Of a stretch of 64,000 bases of DNA, positions 32,001 to 45,100 are shown piece after piece. The stretch's first letter is position 1. Each line of letters opens with the position of its first letter. Source of the stretch: Aurelia coerulea. Taxonomy: Eukaryota > Cnidaria > Scyphozoa > Semaeostomeae > Ulmaridae. Below the pieces are notes generated by a model. The model worked only from the letters and a program-made list of their open reading frames with translations. It made no database searches and had not been told where the DNA came from. A program made the position numbers and the translations under genes. Location: contig CM076960.1 of assembly GCA_039566865.1 (NCBI GenBank), forward strand, positions 620,001 through 684,000, written 5' to 3'.

Positions 32001-35000
32001 TATGTTCTGTTACTTTTAGAACTTTTCCTGGCTGAAATCGGTCAAACGTACAGATTTTACGAGTCAAATAATAAAGTCCTTTCGAGAAACCTTTAAAACT
32101 GCTAAAATCACGAGTAACTTTCCATCAATCTTTCACCTTACATGGACAATGACTTGAAAACGCTTTAGAATGTGCTATTCTCTTTGGAGGATGAAACCAT
32201 TTTCTCCCTAATATGAATAACTCATTCAGGGGGATTCCATTCTCCCAAGAGGACAAGATACATGAACACAGCCAAGTATCATTACTGCTAAGAAAGAAAA
32301 CAAAGTTTAGAGATTTTGTTAGCCGTTTTCAAACTCGTGAAAACAGGTTTTTAAATTTTCTGCAAAAATCTCCCATATCGGGTGAGGAATAAAAAGGTAA
32401 ATTTCCATTTGAAAGGCTACTGCTCACTAAATATATGAGCAATAATATTGTACAATATCTGATTGAATACAATATGTTCTGTTACTTTTAGAACTTTTCC
32501 TGGCTGAAATCGGTCACTCTGTTCAGATTTTACAAGAAACCTTCGAGAAACCTTAAGAAAACTTGCTAAAATCACGAGTAACTTTCCATCATATTTTCAC
32601 CTTCCAGCAATGACTTGAAAACGCTTTAGAATGTGCTATTCTCTTTGGAGGATGAAACAGTTTTCTCCCTAATATGAATAACTCATTCAGGGGGATTCCA
32701 TTCTCCCAAGAGGACAAGATACATGCAAGTATCATTACTGCTAGGAAAGAAAACAAAGGAGATTTTGTTCGCCGTTTTCACTCGTTTTTACAGGTTTTTG
32801 AGAGGGGGATTTTCTGCAAAGATCTCCCATATCAATAGGAAGGAATGACCAATGAAGCCAGGTAAATTACTGAATGTAATTGAACATATTGGCAATAAAA
32901 CAAGACAGTTTGCAATGATATTGCTTTGATATTCAGGGAGCAGTGGCCTTCCAACCGGGGAGTCTTTTTTTGACTAACCCGGTAGTTAATTCTGATTTAT
33001 TTATTATTTTTAAGATGAGAAGTCTTATCTTTTGGCATCGATTGGTGACTGCCAAGCAATAAGAGACAGGATCGAGGAATTATGTGACAAGATTCAGGTA
33101 CTCAGTTCTGTTCAGTTCCTTTAATTTTAAAATTCCTCTACATACAATTCTCACAAAAAATACAAAATATACTCAAAATAAAACTACGAAAAGACTTAAG
33201 ATATTAATGAAATACAATTAACGAACACAATATAAGAAGATGAGGGGTGATTTGCATGTAGGAAATTTCTTATAGGAGGAGCTCTCTCAATAGATAAACT
33301 AATCGAGGAGAGAGCACCCCCTTGAGTACTGTATTTGCAAAGGGGGGGGGGCATTTTACCATGATGCTTTGCGTTCTGTAATGGAGTCAGCAGTGATTCT
33401 ATGGAAGTTTGATCATCAAACCCAATGCATCTTGGTCAATCTAATGCCCCCCCCCCTCCTGACGCAATCTTTTCCGGAACCCTACTCGATGTACGTACTC
33501 GATGTGTCACGTACTCAATGATGTCACGTACTCGATGTGTCAAAACGTTATCTAGAAAGGCATTTGGTAACAGGCAAGAAAAGCCTATACGTTTAGTAAT
33601 CCTAGGCTGTCTACTGATGGACAGTTCTGTTCGGATTACAAAACTAAATCTCGAATATATCTTGATCGTTTGAGCCTTTTTTGGATAATTTCGAAATGTC
33701 TTCATGGAACATATTTCTGTCTACCCACTTTGAAATATTTTTTTTAAACTATGAAAGAACCTGCTGGAAGACTGAGCCCCCTAGCCCCACTACCATTACG
33801 CTCCTACTACGCAGCACTATATACTTTATTGATCAGATTTTAAGGAACAATAAAAAGCTTTTCGACGACGTTTGAAGCACAGCTGCTCTCCTTTTCTCGC
33901 CTAAGTTTACCATGAATTTGCTTATTTGATACTTGCATGATCTTCCTTAGTCGTACAAAACGAATGAAGCAAAGTTACGAAGAATGAAGGACATAGCCAC
34001 CATTGAAGAGTTGGCAGAAATCAGAGATGCCATCGAATTTTGCGAAAATATGGTTGAAACTTTATCGGAAGAAATGACAGCATTGAAAAGTGGGTGTTTG
34101 TTTTTAACCAAATTTTTTCACATTCAAATTGTGATATTTCATCTACCACTCCCATGCCACTAACATTCACCACTTTCATTTTCAAATATTGATGACGCGA
34201 AATTTTGTTGCTTTACCCTGTGTGGTGAGTCAAAAAATGTTTGAAAAATTGTACAGAAGTATTTTATTTCCATCATCTTACCGAGGCTTTAATTTAATTT
34301 GTAAGATTTTTGTCAGAACTTTAGGTGCATTATTTTCTTTTGAATTTAGGAATTAGCCAAAGCAGTGTTGAAACAGACAACTGTATCAAATTTGTATTAC
34401 AGGGGCAATTGAATCATTGATCGGTATCGAACGTGGAATACTCGTTCGCACACAAACCCCTTACCGGCAGTTTCTTTATTTTTGTGTCTAAAAGATGAGT
34501 GTTTTTACCACACAAAATTTCAAATTTAAGTTAGCCATTGACTGATAGATTAACATCTTGGTTTTGAATTTCGGCCATGTACTTTTTATTCCAAAGCTCA
34601 CCGAACGCGTTAACTGTTTTCACATCTAAATTAGTCCTTCACTCATAGATTAATATCCTAATTTTGAATATCGGCCACGTACTCTTTATTCCACACCCTG
34701 CCAAATGCGTTAACTTTGTTCACATCTAAATTAGCCTTTGACCAATAGAATAACATTTTTGAATATCGCCCAGGTACTTTTTATTCCACAACCCGCCAAA
34801 CGTGTTAACTGTTTTCACATCTAAATTAGCCCTTGACTGATAGATTAACATCTTAGTTTTGAATATCGGCCAGATACTTTTCATTCCACAGCCCACCAAA
34901 CGTGTTAACTGTTTTTACATCTAAATTAGCCTTTGACTGATAGATTAACATTTCAGCTTTGAATATCGGTCACGTACTTTTTATTTCACAGCCTGTCAAA

Positions 35001-36075
35001 CGTATTAACTTTTTTTTCTCATCCAGTAATTTTGATCTTTCCTAGAAAAACTTGAAGAAGAAGAACAGTTACCCCAAAAAGAAGATCCTGCTGAAGTCAG
35101 ACGAAAATTATTGAATCAAAGAGAGAAAGCAATCACGGAATTAATTAAAACTGAAAGAGATTATGTTAGAGATATTGATTTATGTGCAAGAAAGATTCTT
35201 CCACAACTTGCCCAATCTAAGGTAAATATTTTAACAATTCAATTATCATTAGTTGAATTCAGTCAGAGTTTTTATCAACGTAAAAAGAGGCAATGCTGAA
35301 TGAAAATTGGCATTACAAACCTTGAATCTCCTTTCACAAACAGAGTTTTTTTTGATTGTGAAGAACTGTTTCATCAAATATGAATGATTACAATAGGAAA
35401 TTGGTTTTGAATTCAAACTTGTAGTAATTTGACAAAGCAGTTCGAAGATGCCTTTATTCACGCCCGACAACGCCTTTCTCGAGGAGTTCAGCCTCATTTT
35501 GATGCCCCTTTACAAATGTATAGGAAAATGACCGGAAGTGAATTTTTTCGACGACTTTGAACGTTTCTTGCAGGAACGTGATTTTACTTTTGGGTGTTAA
35601 TCAATTTCAAAAGATAGTGAATTTATCTAAGAAATGTTTAAAATTAACATTGATTCAAACTTTTTGGTTAACTCCACAAACTTTGACAAGAGCAGTGGTC
35701 TCATTCTAAGAGAAATTCATCCATATTTGGGCAATATTTCATCCATATTGATGAACTTAAATAGGTTCTTCTTCTTTTTCTAAGTGTCATGCTCTTCCCG
35801 AGCGTGGACTATCATGGCTTCCCATCTGCTACGATCTTTTGTTGAATAGGGTACAGAATGACAAATAGCTATGTTTTTGATATCATGTCTTTCCCGTGAA
35901 ATATGATGAATATGTGGAATAGAATAAGATCTAAGAGAATTATTGAGTATCTGAGTGAAATTTTGTGCTTCGAAAATGTAAGTTCATATCATCGGGAATA
36001 GATCTTCTCAAAAATGGACATATAGGATAATTCATTGGGGAAATGCAATGATTCGAACGATCGATCATGATTATG

Positions 36076-36118
<43 letters not shown>

Positions 36119-39100
36119 CTTTCTCGCTGATTAAAATTTAAAGAGCGTGAATTTTTCACACAATTTCCTTAGTATAAATTGTTGTTTAGAATGAGCTATT
36201 TTCGCCACTGTTTTATTTATTTGTAAAATTGTGTTACAGTCCATTTTTTATATCTTGTCTTCTATTTCTAGTTTTCATATATTTTTCGTTGTAGAATTTG
36301 GACTGCGAAACCCTTTTTGGAAATCTCGATGAAATTTGTGAAACATCGAAGAAGTTGCTTGACTCTTTTGATAAAATTGATCGAGAAAATGAGATGAACA
36401 TTGGCGAACAAATCAGTAAGTATTGTTGCTTTGAACAACTCAAATTCTTTAATTTGAAGATGTTTTGCCAAATCTACTTGCGTAAATGTAATTTAAAATA
36501 TCCCAAACACATCTCATTGACGAATATTATTTATTGGAAACTTGAATGCGTTTCTTGCCTTCATGTTCATTTGATTTTCTTATTTTCTATCATCTTTAAA
36601 ACATGGTAATCCTGTCAACTATGGCTGCTTTGCAGAGGGCTGTCAAAAAATTTACAACTTACAAAAACTGCCTTCTAAAATTTGTCGTGAACATGAGAAT
36701 TTAACATTTATGATGAATACCCCTCATGGTTGTAATTTATCGTTCTGTTTTCTTTTTTTAGGCCAATGTTTTGCAAACGTATCTTTTGACCTCAAGGGAG
36801 AGTATTCTCGATACTGCCGAAATTATGATGACTCGCAGATATTGCTTGAAAAGGTAAAGGACTACAAAGTACATCAACATAGAATATATTTCTTTTAAAT
36901 TGGTAGATGGAATCTCTCTTCTCTGTCCGATCTAAGTATTTGAAATATTTTCTCTTGTGACAATTCGCCTTTCGATATGTTTCTACTATGGTATTTTTAT
37001 GATTGTCGTAGCATTTGAAAAAGTTCTTATGAAATTAATTGCTCAATCGAGTTTTGAAACGGGACCATTTTGAAATCCATTGTGAGGACTTCTTTGGACA
37101 ATTGGACAATTGTGAGGACTTGTTGCAGCTGCAGCTGCAAAAATGTGAGAAAGAATAGGAAGTTTCTACCAAGCTTTATAGGGTTACAGTGGGATCATTC
37201 TATCCATTATGTCATTGATTTTTAAAACTCCAGTGACGGAAGAGATAATACGTTTGTTTAAACATATGTTGCAACTTTCTTTTCAGTTGGAGCAAGACAT
37301 GGAAAAGCGGGATGAGATTTTCAGTGCAATCACTGCCATAAGGTAAGTCTTGGATCATTTTTTCTTTGATTTGTGTGGTCCTTGCATAAAGTTGCATCTT
37401 AATTGCTTGTCAAAGACATCAGCAAAATGTGTTATTACCCTCTGTAACAAGCTGCCTTCTTTGCATGTCAAAATATGACAACATATCGGGTGAACCAGAA
37501 AAAGTTTCCACTTTTGAAAATTCATAGCATCAAGAGTACTCAATGGATTGGAATGAATCACTATTTGCTTGACAGCCAAAAGATCGAAATATTTTTGGGA
37601 TTTTCCTCGCCTTCGTACAAGCACTGGAAAAATTGGAAAATTCAAATTTAGAACAACTTGGTGGTTGCAAAATGACTGAAAGAGGCCTAAAATACTTGAT
37701 CAAATCATAAAGGACTCCTCGTTCAGAACAACAGAGAAAATGCAATTTCTCATTGGTGAGAGATATCTTCTGCACATTTATTGCCATAAGATTGAAAAAT
37801 TTTTAGTATCTGTTTGAAAATCTATGTCTTATTACTCTTGAGAGAGGTGAAACGCCCGTGCGTATTGTTCTGCGTTGGAGAGTCCTAATGATTTGATCAA
37901 GTGTTTTAGGCCCTTTTTCAATCATTTTGCAAACATGAAATTTTTGTAAAGTTGAATTTACCTATATTTGCAGTGCTCGTAAGAAGACGAGAAAAATCAC
38001 AAAAATACTTTGATCTTTTGGCTTTTAACTAGAATTTGAATCATTCAAATCTATGAAGTACTTGTGGTGCTACGAATTTTCGAAAGTGGGAACTTTTTTC
38101 TGGCTCACCCGGTAAGTCACATAGGAGCTAAAGCTGGGAAGACCTGATGTATTTTTATTCAACCTTCATACCTCTGTTTTCCAGTTTTATCAACACTATT
38201 TCAGGACTATCAAAATGTTATCTTTCAGGGACGAAACCGGGCTATGGGATTTATCTTCCTACCTCATCAAACCAGTACAAAGAATATTGAAATATCCACT
38301 CCTTCTTGAAGAAATTTACAAGGTAATGTCGTTTCTCAGTTGATGCTATCTGGTCTTTTCCGGTTCAAGCCATACTGACCTATTTCTTCTGATTGAATGG
38401 CTCGAAAGAAGCTTTAGATACTTATCTATAATTCTACCGTTGGACTTTCCAGAACTTTTGAATATTTTTCGAAATTACAGCGTATCTTACATTTCAACTC
38501 ATTTGAGGATGTGACGTCATCCAGTTTCTAAATCATAAACCAGAAGAGTGACAGACTTTTGCTTCATACCATATTGTAGACATCCATAAACTATGGTTTT
38601 CTTCGAAATTATTTCATGTTGCGTCAAACAGTTTAGAAACTACGATGGTTTTAAGTTTTTTTGAAAATTTTTCTTGAATTCTTCAAAAAGAAGAAAAACA
38701 CTCTAATTCTGACAATATTGAAGATTTCAGAAAACTCCAACGGTAGAATTATAGAGAAATAGCTGAATAGTAGAATTCGTAGAGAGAAATAGCTAAAGTT
38801 TCTTTGAATTCATTCAGTTCAAAGAAATAGGTCATTGAATTTTACACCAGCCTTTTTATAAAGATTTGGAACCTATGCTGCTTGGGATGAGTTTTGACGA
38901 GTTATGAATCAAGCTGCTATAAAAATAAATTTCAGAGACGTCCTCAAATCTTGAAATAGTCCATCCTTTAAACCTTGTTTTTTCAAATTTTACATTGCAT
39001 AAAGGAAGTGAAAATTGTATCCGATAAAAAGGTGCTTCACAATTTAAAAATTGCTTCTTGATTAAGTATAAATTGTTAGACTGCGTTCACATGATACCAC

Positions 39101-42100
39101 CACAATTTGAAAACGGCATAAAAATCTGACGGATAGCCCTTCCCTTCACACAAGAAAGGCACATTTTTAGCCGTTTTCAAATTTTGCCGGTATCGTCTGA
39201 ACGTAGTCTTAGACGCCATAAATTGCGCAAGTGTTTTTTTGAATTTTGAAATAGGACAGCGATTTGATCAAAATTAATTGATCAGGAAAAAGGTATTTTA
39301 TTTCAAGAATTTTGAGTCAGAAATTGTATGCAGAAGCATCAGAAATGTATCGATGTTCATGCTAGTTTTAGAATTTATATTTCTATATTTCAGCTGTCTC
39401 CTGATGATGACCAAGATCGTGAGAGCATTCAAGAAGCCATCAAAATATTACGAAATGTTGCATCAGCTATTAATGAATTCAAGAGACGGAAAGATTTAGG
39501 TAATAATTATACATCTTTTAGATTGAAATATTTTAAGGAAAGATAAGTTTGAAATCTGTGACTTGGCTTCCTTGCTCATGTTCCTATTTATGTGGGTAAT
39601 ATGTTAGATATTGACGATAATATTGTCAATTTTGATTATCTGCATTGCATTTGCATATGATCGTGCAACTGTGGTTATTTCAGAATTACAGAATTGCCTT
39701 TGAAGGATAAAAGTTTTTTATTCTGGACTGTTAATTTCCTCCAAGATCCCTTTGCTATTTTTTCATTTCTGGGATTAAATCACCCTTAACTCGATAAATA
39801 TAAGTTATGCTTTCCTTTTTCATCAGTCTCAATATTGTTTGTGTAAATTCGTTACTAATCTGATAATTATGCTAGGGGGCTTTTGAACAATGACAGAATT
39901 TTTCAAACAGCAAAGTTTGTTTATGCGTGTTTGATTGCTGGAGATTTTGGAATCCAAGACTTGCAGGGGAATTCTTCCACTTTAACCTCAAAACCAGATA
40001 GATCTTTTACTTGCTTTATTATTCCAAGCTTACTTTCAAGCCAAATGACACTTAGTATGTTTTCTTACAGTTCAAAAATACCAGCGAAGTGAAGGAAAAG
40101 GAAATCGAATACAAAGATTAAATTGGCATTCTGTTCGTAAGAAGTCATCGCGAATTAATCAAAAGATCACTCAGTTTACTGGATTAAATTCACAGGTATC
40201 TAATGTTTTACCTAACTTTTTTCTAGAACCTCATCTTTGAAATTTGATTAACTTCCGTTTCTTTTTTATAAAAAGATTGTGTTTTTGTTAAGGGGGTTGT
40301 GCAAGGTTGAGAGTTTGTATCTGTAAAGAGCAAATTAATCTAAGAATATTCATTCGAATTTGATTCCCATTCAATCGAAGCTGCTCACATGTTATGAAAA
40401 ATGGATAACTAAAGAAACAGTGCTGTGTCTGAGAACAAGGACAGATAATGTTACAACAGAACTCGCTACTTTTCACTGACACCTAGCTACAAAGCGATTT
40501 GTGATTGCAGACAAAGAGAATTCCATGCCCGGTTGGCCAAGACATAAACAAAAACAAAGCAAGCCGCAAAAATTGCCCTGAAACCTGGGTCGCTAGCTCG
40601 GTCGTTGTGCATTCCATAAATGGTTTTTAAGAGCAAATATTAGCACATATCGAAAGAAGAAGGATATATCTAAACTTCTTCCTCGGGCATTTTACTTTTT
40701 TGGTACAGAAGCTGAGCAGTAAGTATATTAAAAACACCTAAAAAGTATGAGAATTGAATCCCCTCCCAATTGGCTTCTGCGCAAAATAAATAAAATGCCC
40801 TAGGCAGAAGTTTAGATATATCTTTCTTCTTTCGATATGTGCTAATATTTGCTCTTAAAAACCATTTGTGGAATGCACAACGACCGAGCTAGCGACCCAG
40901 GTTTCAGGGCAATTTTTGCGGCTTGCTTTGTTTTTGTTTATGTCTTGACCAACCGAACATGGAATTCCCTTTGTCTGCGATCACAAATCGCATTGTATCT
41001 AGGTGTCAGTGAAAAGTAGCGAGTTCTGTTGTAATATTATCTGTCCTTGTTGTGTCTGAGTGTTTTTTTCGTTCTGTTTATATCGGGTGCGCCAAAATAG
41101 ACTATCCAGGTTTGGCAGGCCACAATTGATCGTACGCTGGGCTGATTTTGAAGATTGCTGACTTAATCTTTAGCAAAAAGCCTGAATTAGATTCTAGGAT
41201 TTTTTTCAAATTTTGTTCTCTTCAGTAATTAGAGCTAGAAGTGAGTTTCTTAGAATTTTCGTTTTCGAAAACACTAAAAATGATCTAAAAACGTTGATCA
41301 AATTTTCTAAAGACTCGACATAAATGGACAAAGAGAAAACGTTTTTGGGGTGATTGGAGATCTAGAAATTGATTAATTAATCGATAAAATTATTGGATAC
41401 AATTAAACTATTTTTAAATCCCAAATCGCCACGAACAAGTTTTCTCTTTTTCCATTCATGTCGATTCTTTAGAAAACTTGATCGACGTTTTTTGATCGTT
41501 TGCAGTGTTTTCGAGAACGGAAAATTTAAGAAACTCGCGTCTAGCTCTAAAGATGAAGACAAAAAAATTTGCAAAAACTCCTAGAATCTAATTCAGGCTT
41601 TCTGCTAAAGATTAAGTCACGAATCTTCAAAATCGGTTCAGTGTACGATTTGTTGTGGCCTGCCAAACGTGCATAGTTTGGCGCACCCGGTAGACAAACC
41701 TATTGCAAATTCCCTTTGATAGTGCATAAACTGCTTTTTATGAAGCTTCCACGGCCTAGAAAAAGGGAAACATCATATCATTGTCCTATTCTTCCAGAGA
41801 GGCTTTTGATTGAAGATTTTCAAAATTTCAGCTGATATTTTGAAGCAGAAGCTCTTTCCTCTAACTCCTTCATATGAAGGTTCTCTTTTGCATCACGGTT
41901 GCGTTTCATGGTTCACGCATAGATAATTATTCCTCCATTGTTTTCAGAATTTTTGTTAAAGAAACAATAACCAAAATAGGCCTGTGACAAGAGAAAAACT
42001 GTTATTGCATCACGGTTGCTTTTCATGGTTTACGCATCAATAATTATTCCTCCATCGTTTTTAGAATTTTGTTCTTCCCTAGACGGTCGATGACGCCTTT

Positions 42101-45100
42101 AACGAAGAAGAGAAACGGTTTAGAAATATCGAGAAACTCATCAAGAATTTTATTCGCAATCTGTCATTATATTTGGAATATTTTCAAGTAAGTAGACTCA
42201 TTTCTAAATGTACTTTTGATATTTATACGCCAGACATATTTTGCTTTTCATAATTAATGGACATACATCTGCTAGGAATAAGCTCCCAGTTCACAATCCA
42301 CTGGATCATGACGAGTCTAGAACATTATTTCGACAAATGCAAGGTATCCCAAAAAATTGTTCAACGTTTGATTAAATATTAAAAATAACAATATAGTGAA
42401 GGGACTCCATGATGAGACAGCCTGATTCCCGAGATTTAAAATTAATTTTAGACACTAGACAGTGGCGGACACTTTGCCAAATAGTGGGGGGGCGAAACTA
42501 TTGTTTCAGTTAAAAAGCATTGTTTGTTTCTATTGTTTACGAACAAAAGATTTTTGTTCTAGCCAACATTGGGGGGCCATCGCACCCCCTCGCCCCCCAG
42601 GTGTCCGCCACTGACACCAGAATCTTCCAAGTCCGCTGAATTTTCACGGTGCTACAAGCTTTTGAAGTAAAAGAGCTGAAATCAGAGGCCTCTGAATGGC
42701 ATTTGTGGTAAAAGTAGCATGGGCCATCGTTTTTTTGTTTCTCATTTATATCAGAGCAAACCAAATGGAATTTGAAAATAATTTTAAAAACGTATTCTTC
42801 AAGCTTATGGATGCTTTGAGGAATTCTATTGAACGAAGTTTGAGAATGATTCAGTCTCCCGTCAATTGATGTTTTTGGATTCATGCGTTCTCAAGCAAAT
42901 TTGACGATGGTTGTAAGAATGAAATTACTTTCGAAGTCCTATTTGGTTCACTGTGATATGAACAAAAGATATGACATTGGTTTGCCTTCTTTTACCTCGA
43001 TCTTGGAGCGTGTTTGGATTACTAGTCATCTAGGGATATCTGGTTTCAGCTGTCCCATATTTTCTGTCTTTGAATGCTTGCAACTCAGCGAATTTTCAAC
43101 TGATTTGCAAGCTTCTGGTCTCTAAAATTATTTCAAAATCTGAGGGACAGGGTTTTCAAAATCTGAGGGACAGGGTTTTAAAAATCTCAGGGACAGGGTC
43201 AATCAAACGTCGAACAATTTTTTGGGGCACCCTGTAGAAAAATCTGATAAAGCAGTGGGATTTTCTCCATTGTCTTGCATCACATGTGACCGTTCCCAAA
43301 ATCTTAACAGTTCCTCTTCAGTCAGTTCTTAAAAATTTCTACGAGTGCTTAAAAGATACACAACAGACAAGTTTTAATGTTCATAACATTGCGTGAATTT
43401 TGAATTTAAAGTTGATCGATTTTGAAAACAGATCTTTAGAATTACGGTTTCATTTGATTTTTATCATTCTTATGACTTTTTGAAAATTTCTTCATGAAAC
43501 GTTTTACATTTAAAAACTTACAAACTGTACAGCATTTTGGCCAGAGAATAAGCTCCTACGGCTTTATTGTTCCTAAATATAAAATTTCACTTATTTGTTT
43601 CAGGAATCAAGTCATTTACAAAGAATCGTTGCTGAAGACATCAAAGTACTTTGTGCCGAAGCTGCCATTTATTCCGAAGTTGAATCATATTACAATCTTG
43701 TTATAAGAATGAGAGATGTCATATGCCCTAAGTTTGTGAGTATTCTTCGCTTTTACCTTTAGTCATTATTTTTAAGACTGTATGGAGCATGGAGCCCTTT
43801 TTGAATGAGAATTTTTTGTAGCCCGCGACCGTGATTCCCTTGTGATTCTCTTACGTGCAAACATAAAAGACCATTGATATCTGCAAACATCACCTCGAGT
43901 CCTTAAATTTTAGAAATGTAATTCTGCAATTCTATGTATGTAGGTCACAGGCATGGCCTTATGCTACTACAATTTAATGCACTTCTCTTACCTAAGAGGC
44001 TAACAGCCATCTTCTCAGAGATGTTGTCAGATTTAGTGATCCACAATATCTTTATGAGCGTTTATTACTGAAGTTGAGGCATTACGGTGGTTTAGCAAAT
44101 CGGTAAGTTTGAGTTTTACGGGCCTAAAATTCATTTGCCGTGGTTTTTATGAGAATATATTAGAATGGAAAGAATTGGATGGAGAGTGTTTTGCGTTGTG
44201 TCAGAACATCAAAGCAGACGCTGAACATTCTTGTTCTTTTTTCCTTTCTGTTAAGGAATGATTTTATTACGTTTTGTTCTTGATTTTATTTCAGATGTTT
44301 GCAGTGAAAAGCCGTGTGTTTGACCCACTCGATCGTTTACTGCAGTTATTCCAAAGTCCTTCAAAGTTGATTGAAAAGCGACAAGACAAATGCCTTGATT
44401 ATGACAGAATGTTGAATCGAGCACAGAAAAATAAAGATGCCGATAAAAATAGACAGGTAAGTGAATTTTGAAGCTGGATTATCGGAATATTAAGGCTGCG
44501 TAAGACTGTTTATAATTTTGCATTATCTTACAGTTACTTTTGAATCGATTAAAGGGAATAGACATTGCTATATCTCGTAGCTACTATAAATAGGGTAAAG
44601 AAATGCCCACACATCCATTGTTTCCTTAGCTACACAATGAGCCTGCACGTGTCTAAAATGTTAACACAATAGATTATATTTGTAACTTGGCCCAGGCCAC
44701 CTTTTAACCTACCTATGTAGATTTCGCTTTAATGACCTCGAGAAAGTTGCAAATTTTCAGTTCTTGGCTCCAAGTATTGCTCACCTTGTAGCAGGCATGG
44801 TGTATGCTAAATGTATATACACCGTTCCTGTTATTGCATAAGAAGCATATTAAAGTGAATAACCTGAGTTAAAAGATGAGATCTCATAGATTTATAAATA
44901 GCCTATTGTATTTGATAATTAACTGCCAACTTTATAGTCTTTTGCCTCTCGGCATTTCGTAAATTCTCAAGGTTTTTGAACAAGTTTCCACTGAAATTTA
45001 GCATGCCAGATGAAGAAAAGAAAAGTTTATCTTTACTTGAAGTTTTGATTGATTGATTGATTGAATGAATGATTGACTGATAGATTGATTGATTGAGTGA

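Larger units (their letters stand above)
27413..34089 (+). other. DNMBP: DNMBP exons 2-7: linker and coiled coil
   Basis: Six small exons (49, 83, 42, 100, 83 and 139 nt) encode an acidic linker (EEDAEDLEIE) and then heptad-like helices rich in E, L, K and R. The last exon (TIEELAEIRDAIEFCENM) aligns by eye with the human segment TLEDLKFCESNIESLNM just before the DH domain. The exons are short, so exons 2 and 4 rest mainly on phase, splice sites and context. Confidence 0.85.
35046..39499 (+). other. DNMBP: DNMBP exons 8-13: DH (RhoGEF) domain
   Basis: The DH domain covers about residues 880-1072. Conserved region 1 is seen in exon 8 (ELIKTERDYVRDIDL). Exon 9 has LFGNLDEI. Conserved region 3 is in exon 12 (SSYLIKPVQRILKYPLLL), followed by INEFKRRKDL in exon 13. 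These are the helices that engage the Rho-family GTPase; Cdc42 is the known partner of the vertebrate protein. All key motifs look intact, so exchange activity is expected. Confidence 0.95.
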
